From Cornus controversa (taxonomy: Eukaryota > Streptophyta > Magnoliopsida > Cornales > Cornaceae), in contig CM048849.1 in NCBI GenBank assembly GCA_026545225.1, positions 34,990,836 through 35,054,835 of the forward strand: a DNA stretch of 64,000 bases, written 5' to 3'. This document shows, piece after piece, positions 57,751-64,000 of the stretch (the first letter of the stretch is position 1; each line of letters begins with the position of its first letter). Below the pieces are notes generated by a model that searched no databases, was not told the origin of the DNA, and saw only the letters and a program-made list of their open reading frames with translations. Position numbers and translations under genes: made by a program.

Positions 57751-58600
57751 TTATTCATAGGCTTCTAGGGCACAGTCAGGATTCAGAGTTCCTCAGTCAC
57801 CATAACCAGCACAATCTGTTCAGAGCTTGCAATCAGGGAAGGGAGCGACTTCAGCTGCCTCTATTCAGTTATCTAACCATCAGGGGAGTGGTCAAGCTGG
57901 ATAGGGTATACAGGGTAGTGCCTATGCTATCACTCTAACTGAAACTTCAGTAGGTCCTTCAGTTGTGTGAGGTATCTTTCTTGTATCTAGCTCATGGGCT
58001 AGAGTTTTAATTGATTCGGGTGAATCACATTCTTTTATATCAACTGCTTTTGCATCTGCTTTGGGGTTAGAGGTGTCGACCTTAGAGTGATCTTGGATAT
58101 GGTGTTTCGGGCATGTGAGGTAGAGATAGCAGGTCGACGGTTGGTATTCAATTTTGTTCTCCTAGAGATGACGATCTTTGATGTCATTCTCAGAATGGAT
58201 TGGTTATCTACTTTTAGAGCCAACATAGATTGATACCGAGGAAGAGTGTCTGTGTGTACACCTGAATGAGATTGTTTTTGCTTTGTGGGAGAATGGAGTG
58301 AAATTCATTCTACGTCACTCTATGGATTATGGGATCTAAATGACTACAGCTTTTTCCTAACGAGTCTTGTGACCGATGAAGAAGGGAGAAACTTTGAAGA
58401 ATTTCCCAAAGTGATTTGTGATTTTCAGGATGTGTTTCTAGAAGATTTAATGGAATTACCTCCTAAAAGGGATGTTGAATTTTCCATTGACGTCATATCC
58501 GGTACAGCACTCATTTTTATGGCACCGTATCGTATGACACCGGCGGAGTTAAAAGTGTTGAAAGAGCAATTAGAGGACTTAAGGGCAAAAGATTTTATAC
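57751..58600 (+). pseudogene. Element B protease and RT start
   Basis: VLIDSGESHSFISTAF (58001-58048) has the catalytic D-S-G of the Tekay protease. FNFVLLEMTIFDVIL can be followed near 58150 with shifts. From 58393 the linker VICDFQDVFLEDLMELPPKR is followed by MTPAELKVLKEQLEDLRAKD, which leads into RT. The frame is interrupted at 58605 by the solo LTR. Confidence 0.85.
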
Positions 58601-58605
58601 ATCCT

Positions 58606-60125
58606 TGATAGGCGTTGAATGTTACGCATTCTACCCTCTTAACTTATATATTTTATTCTCTTAGTGATAGATTATTTTGTGATTTTACTTTGTTTTAGTG
58701 TTTTCTGTATTTTCAGGGCCTTAATGATTATTTCAGTTAAAACCAAACTTTTGGGCTTTTAAAGAAGACATCCAAGATGGTTAGATGAAGCCTACATCAA
58801 GGAGAATCATTCAACCATTTATTTTAACTCAAATCATCCCAAGAAAGAGATCCAAGAGAATTACAACTGCTTAAGAAGGTTTCGGGCCTGAAGCCCAAAT
58901 CTGCGCATAATACAGTCTTAATCCCGTTTTGGAAAACGGACCAGAAGTCTTATTTTTGAGCCTCAAATTGACATTATTTTCACACTAGGTTGAACGAAAT
59001 TTGATTCTGCACACTTTTATATTTCACGAAAATTTCGTAAATTGGACTTCTAGTAGGTCAAAAGTTGGGCCGAAGTCAGCAGGAAAAACCCACCTGATTA
59101 GTGCTGCGGGAAACCCTAATTTATTCCTAATTGGATTAGGACTTTGGTGTATTCTCTTGGGGAATAAAGTGAAGACTTGGAGGCTGAGTTTGGGAGATAT
59201 TAGATAGAGAGAACAGAGCTTGGAGAGTCTGAGAGGGCTGAGAAGAGAACAGAAACATATTTGCAGAGCCATTGGAGAACGAAGTCATACGTATAATTCA
59301 GAAAGATGATGTCTTCTTCCTCAACAGTTGAAGCTTCTTCTTCTACCATGAGCGGCTAGTTCATCCACTAGGGTTTTGATGTAGCCCTAACAAAGCATCA
59401 ATGGTTTGATTGTTTTAATTATTAGGGACTTTTATATATATGCATAGATTGTGTAATTCAGAGGATTCTTATTATAGAATTAAGCAATAAAAGTCTTATA
59501 AATTCAGTTTCAATGATTTCTTATCTTGTCTTAGATATTTAGTTGTTGTTATTGAACTCAATCTCTCTTGTTTTCTGTGATCATGAGAGAGATTATTGCA
59601 CAATGGTAATCATTGAATATATTGTTAAGAGCTTTGATGGATTATGCCTAGAGAAGATGAACCATACTGCACCCTAGATTAGAGTAGTTAGGCAGATGGC
59701 CCATGCCAATCGAAGATAGTCCATGGCTTAGCCTTAATCATATGTTATCTTCTTGACGGATGAAGGTGAGCTTGTAGCCACCGACACCACTTATGCATGA
59801 TGTAATTCCCCTATAGTTGATTCAATTAACCATTGATTGTGGAGTTAGTGGTGAAGTCAAACACCCTAGATTTCTCTCATATTATTTTCACTATCTTGTC
59901 TACTTTGATTTATTTTATTTTATCTTTTTAATTGTTTTAGTTTAAAAATCAGAATTCTTTTCTTCAATTTAATTAGAATTAATTCAGTATTCCAACTCAT
60001 CAGACCATAATCCCTGAGGTACGATACCCCTTTCGATAGCCCTATTCTGCAAGGAATTCGTTCTATTGCGAAGTGTGAAAAATTTTAATTGATATACTTT
60101 TTGAGTCACACTCACACACAAATCA
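58606..60125 (+). repeat. Solo LTR (1520 bp) of a different Ty3/gypsy family, with TSD ATCCT
   Basis: Ends TGATAGGCGTTGAATG and CACACACAAATCA, flanked by ATCCT at 58601-58605 and 60126-60130. Removing it joins the RT codons before and after in one frame (FIHP then VSPWGAP). Inside are GTGAAGACTTGGAGGC and AGGGTTTTGATGTAGCCCTAA (59370-59390) and a 3' end with CCCTGAGGTACGATACCCC, a layout I associate with non-chromoviral gypsy (Athila/Tat) LTRs, from memory. Orientation is read from the TATA/leader order. Confidence 0.9.
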
Positions 60126-60130
60126 ATCCT

Positions 60131-61300
60131 AATGTGTCACCTTGGGGAGCACCGGTCCTATTTTCTAAAAAGAAGGATAGGTCACTACGGTTATGTATTG
60201 ACTACTAGAAGCTAAATTGTGCGACGACCAAGAACAAATATCCATTACCAAGGATAGATGATTAGTTTGATCAACTTAAGGGAGCTAATTGTTTCTTTAA
60301 GATTGACTTGAGGTCAGGGTACTATCAATTGAGAGTTAAGGAGGAAGATGTTTCTAAGATGACTTTTTATATACGATATGGTCATTGCGAGTTCCTTATG
60401 ATGTTGTTTCGATTAACAAATGCACCGGCAGCATTTATGGCCTTAATGAATCGTGTGTTTAGTGCATTCCATGACAGTTACTTCATGGTATTCATTGATG
60501 ATATTCTCGTGTACTCTTCATCAAGGGAGAAACATGAGAATCACTTGAGGACAATGTTACAAATTCTAAAGGAGAACCAGTTATATGCCAAGTATAAGAA
60601 ATGCAAGTTTTGGCTATTGGAAGTGAAGTTTCTTGGACATGTGATTTCGGGAGGAGGAGTTTCTATGGATCCTTCCAAAATTGAGACAGTAATGGATTAG
60701 GAATATTCGAAGAATGTGTTTGAAATTCAGAGCTTTTTGGGGTTAGCCAGCTATTACCGGAGATTTGTGGAGGGTTTCTCTCGGTTAGCGGCACCTATGA
60801 CAACACTCACTCATAAAGGAGTCAAATTTGTGTGGAATAAAGCTTATGAGCTTGCCTTCTAGGAATTGAAGAAAATGTTGACCACCACTCTAATTTTAGT
60901 AATTCTGGAGCGTGGGTTAGGATATGTTATATATTGTGATGCTTCACATGATGGGTTGGGTTGCTTGTTGATGCAAACGGAGAAAGTTGTTTCTTATAGG
61001 TCATGGTAATTAAAGACTCACGAGCAAAACTACCCGACTCATGACTTGGAGTTGGCGGCAGTTATATTTGCTTTGAAAGGATGGAGACACTACTTGTTCA
61101 GGGAGAAATTTAAAGTCTTTTTTTATCACAAGAGTCTCAAATATCTCTTCACCCAAAAGGATTTGAACTCTAAGCAATAGAAATGGGTATAGTACATGGA
61201 GGATTATAATTTTGATCTTCAGTGTCACCCAGGAAAAGCCAATGTAGTAGCTGATGCCTTGAATAGAAAATCACATGAGACTTTGGCTAGCATTGTCATT
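60131..61300 (+). pseudogene. Element B reverse transcriptase and RNase H
   Basis: [20 protein letters not shown] at 60137, then a stop, [25 protein letters not shown] (catalytic Asp), [29 protein letters not shown] (F-I-D-D), [20 protein letters not shown] and LGLASYYRRFVEGFSRLAAP. RNase H: VIYCDASHDGLGCLLMQ (first Asp), [20 protein letters not shown] (Glu), [16 protein letters not shown] (the usual D-H-K-S is Y-H-K-S), HPGKANVVADALNRKS (final Asp at 61250). About seven stops. Confidence 0.9.
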
Positions 61301-62340
61301 CTAGAATGGAAAATGATGGAGGACATAGCGGATTTGGGCTTATACTTTAGTGATGATAGTGAATCGGATACCTTGTTTAGTCTTGTTCTCAACCAACTCT
61401 AGTCAATGGGGTGATTGAGGCACAAGGACAAGATGAGGAAATGAAGGCTATTAACACTCAGAGTACAAGTGGTGAAGTCGTGGAAGGTTGGACCTTACAT
61501 TCGAATGGGAGTTTGTCGTTCAAAGGGAAGATGTATATACCTATCCCGTGTAGGGAAGGTATTCTTTGGGAGTTTTATTGTTCTAGACTTGTGGTACATC
61601 CCGGTGGGACAAAAATGTATCACGATATGAGATGACAATATTGATGGAAGGGAATGAAGAGGGATGTGGCTCAATTTGTGACTAAGTGTCTTACTTGCCA
61701 ACAAATAAAGGCCAAACATCAAAGACCGACTGGTTTGTTACAACTATTATCAGTAGTAGAGTGGAAATAGGAGCATATCACTATGGATTTCGTGACAAGG
61801 CTTCCTAGGTCACAGAAAGGACATGATGTCGTGTGGGTCATAGTCGATAGGTTAACTAAGATAACTCATTTTTTGCCTATTCAGATCACAAATGGTGTGA
61901 AGATTCTGAGTAAGCTATATGTGGAGCAGATTGTGAAACTCCATGGTGTTCCAGTATCTATTGTCTCAGACAGGGATCCTAGGTTTACTTCACAGTTTTG
62001 GAACAATTTTCAGCTAGCCCTTGATATGGGGTTGCACTTCATTACAACTTTTCATCCTCAAATTGATGGTTAATCGGAGCGTAGGATTTCAAAGGAAATT
62101 GGGAGGACCATTTACCATTAATGGAGTTTGCCTACAACAATAGCTACCAAGCTAGCTTTGAGATGTCTCCTCTTGAGGCATTGTATGGTAGGTCGTGTAG
62201 ATCACCAGTTTATTGGACCGAGGTGGGGGAAACAACTATCTTGGGACCGGATATAATCCACGAGACTATGAAAAAGATCAAGTTGATTCAGCAACGGTTG
62301 ATCACGGCACATAGTAGACAAAAAAGCTATGCTGACTGAA
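61301..62340 (+). pseudogene. Element B integrase
   Basis: The H2C2 zinc region VHPGGTKMYHDMR, CLTCQQIKAKHQRPTG lies at 61590-61735. Core: HITMDFVTRLP (first Asp, 61785), IVSDRDPRFTSQFW (second Asp, 61965), FHPQIDG, stop, SERR (Glu, about 62076). After it about 16 codons are missing compared with element A, then LMEFAYNNSYQASFEMSPLE and ALYGRSCRSPVYW follow in another frame. Long open stretches 61783-62073 and 62121-62339 show decay is moderate. Confidence 0.9.
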
Positions 62341-62818
62341 TAAGGAGACCCTTGTCATTTGAGGTGGGTGACCATGTATTTCTTAAGGTTTCTCCATGTA
62401 CAGGGTTGATGAGGTTTGAAAAGAGTGGTAAGTTATCACCACGGTTTATTGGACCCTTTGAGATACAAGAGTGTGTTGGCAAGATTGCTTATCGATTAGC
62501 TTTGCCATTGCAATTGGAAGACAGTCACAATGTTTTTTATATTTCCATGTTGAGGAAATATAAACCAGATCCGTCAAATGCTTTGAGCTAGAAAGACATT
62601 GAGGTTGAAAGAAATGTGTCTTATGAGGAGCGACCGAAGAAAATTCTTGATACTAGAGATCAAGTGTTGAAGGAAAAGACCATTTCGTTGGTCAAGGTTT
62701 TGTGGAGACACCACGGATTAGAAGAGGCCACTTGGGAAAGGGAGCAAGAAATCCGCTCCAAGTACCCGAATTTGTTTCTTTCACAAGGTATGTTCGATTT
62801 CGGCGACGAAATCTCCTA
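62341..62818 (+). pseudogene. Element B integrase C-terminus with chromodomain-like tail
   Basis: 62352-62591 is open: FEVGDHVFLKVSPCTGLMRF, GKLSPRFIGPFEIQECVGKI, AYRLALPLQLEDSHNVFYIS (GPY/F module). After a stop, YEERPKKILDTRDQ and VKVLWRHHGLEEATWERE (chromodomain-like) end with FDFGDEIS and a stop at 62817. Confidence 0.9.
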
Positions 62819-62830
62819 AGGTGGGCAGGT
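62819..62830 (+). other. Element B polypurine tract
   Basis: AGGTGGGCAGGT directly before the LTR start TGTAGAG; a C interrupts the purine run. Confidence 0.65.
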
Positions 62831-64000
62831 TGTAGAGATTTAAATTTTCTTTTTTGTAATTATCCTTTTATTTTCTGAAATAGGACTTTAAATGATTTGA
62901 AATATTTTTTAAATGTAAAATTCGTGTTTGGGGACTTGTATGAGGGTCCGGGAAAGTTTTGGGAATGTTTGGAAAGAGTTGACTTTTTTGAGTCGGGTTG
63001 ACCTGGGATGCGAGCTCACGTGGGTCCAAAAAATCTAAAAGTATCGGAATGACATGAAATTTGGAGGGTGGCTTAAATAAAATATTTGATGAATTACGGA
63101 GTCAATTTCGTGTCAATCGGAGTTACAAAAATTGAAAACGAAGTTCAGAAAGGTTTAATGAAAAAGTAGTGGCATTTGTGTAAATAAAAAGAAGTTAAAT
63201 TCTATAAATAGAAGGAGAATTTTCCAACCCTCATTTCTCATTCTTCTCGGCGGAATGGAGAGCAATATATATATCTATATATAATTGCATCTACTTCTTC
63301 ACTTCTCCATCAAATTTGAGAATCTTAGGCCAGGAATTGGGCGACGCCGAAAAAGAGAGAAACAGCCTACGCATTGAGAGCTCAAGATTGATCCATCCGG
63401 AATTAATTTCAAAGGAAATTGATTTTTAGGTGAAAGTAAGGAATAACTTGAAACTATAGCTATTGAGGTAGGGGTGTGTTTTGTGTCTTTCATTTCAAGT
63501 TAAATTTCATGTTTTAGGCATAAAATTAATGATTTCATGTTATATATGTTTATATATGATTTTGGAATGAAACTATTTAATTAATTGATAATGTATCTTT
63601 CTTTAAATTGAAAATGATTGATATATGTTGTAGAATGCTTGAATTCCTTGAAATGTGCCAATTGGGACATGTATTGCATATATGGGATTTTGGGGGATTT
63701 ATTGAAAAACCTAATTTTGAGATTTTGATGTATATATGTGTTTATATATGAATTCTTGCATGACATGTTAGAATGGACATAGGGCATGAAGTGGGTGCAA
63801 TACAACGAGATATGTGAATGTATGTGCAAAACAAGACATGTTTTGTGTGGGGGGGGGGTGTGGACTTGGAAGTGGTTCATGGGATATTGGACTTTGGCAC
63901 ATATCCGATGATGTATGTGAGTGTGATACCAATTCCGAGAGCATCATTGAACTTTAAGTGTACAATGTGATTTATGTGACTTAAAAGAACTTGTTTACGA
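62831..64000 (+). repeat. Element B 3' LTR, first 1170 bp
   Basis: Starts TGTAGAGATTTAAATT and follows the 5' LTR with TATA box TATAAATAG at 63203-63211. Lacks about 105 bp present in the 5' LTR at 55175-55280 and has many substitutions, so B is old. It runs off the right edge. Confidence 0.9.

Larger units (their letters stand above)
54157..64000 (+). mobile_element. Element B: Tekay/Del chromovirus, plus strand, 3' LTR incomplete
   Basis: 5' LTR 54157-56522, PBS 56528-56540, gag 56726-57750, protease, RT (split by a solo LTR), RNase H, integrase with chromodomain-like tail, PPT about 62819-62830, 3' LTR from 62831 to the window edge. Every domain has stops, so B is inactive. It inserted into the gag of element A. 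Confidence 0.9.

Overview
This window is repeat-rich nuclear DNA of a flowering plant, most likely a eudicot. The reasons are high AT content, long stretches without genes, nested LTR retrotransposons of both plant superfamilies (Ty1/copia and Ty3/gypsy of the Tekay/Del chromovirus type), MITE and foldback elements, a tRNA-derived SINE and many microsatellites. I found no intact host gene. The only host-gene trace I can support is a short decayed DUF632-like fragment at 14.95-15.17 kb. The species cannot be named from the sequence.

Layout. 0-2.9 kb: a minus-strand copia derivative (E1) whose 5' LTR directly abuts a decayed ORF similar to the plant-transposon PF20167 family. 2.9-3.2 kb: a piece of a related LTR. 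3.2-8.1 kb: a Tekay-type 3' LTR (minus) with its polypurine tract and a non-coding internal region that carries a 51-bp-period repeat array. 8.36-10.03 kb: two convergent copia gag fragments, the second with PBS and LTR. 10-20.8 kb: AT-rich intergenic DNA with a MITE, a 1-kb foldback element, old segmental duplications, the DUF632 relic and a second MITE. 20.8-23.9 kb: a SINE, a Tork/Tnt1-like RT-RNase H remnant and LTR pieces. 23.87-31.37 kb: a minus-strand element (E2) with two LTRs, PBS and PPT; it encodes only gag plus a PF20167-like ORF. 31.8-36.2 kb: a clean 494-bp MITE, a possible small transcription unit, LTR pieces, tandem duplications, a Stowaway-like end and an 87-bp hairpin. 36.2-42.55 kb: a copia integrase fragment, then a pol-bearing relative of E1/E2 (E3) with its 5' LTR. 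42.55-45.9 kb: a foldback element split by a solo Tekay LTR with TSD TAAAG. 46.35-52.93 kb: Tekay element A (minus) with 3' LTR and decayed gag-pol. 52.93-64 kb: Tekay element B (plus), inserted into the gag of A. B is itself interrupted by a 1520-bp solo LTR with TSD ATCCT, and a 1227-bp tandem duplication covers the A/B junction.

How the parts relate. E1, E2 and E3 share LTR termini and orientation. E3 kept a copia polyprotein, E2 kept gag but replaced pol with the PF20167-like ORF, and E1 also lost gag; this looks like an autonomous/non-autonomous partnership. The four Tekay LTR types share an unusual architecture: about 105-160 bp inside the true 3' end lies a second LTR end followed by a PBS-like sequence. 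The TSD of the solo LTR proves that the outer end is the one used. All retroelement coding regions carry stops or frameshifts, so none is autonomous as it stands.
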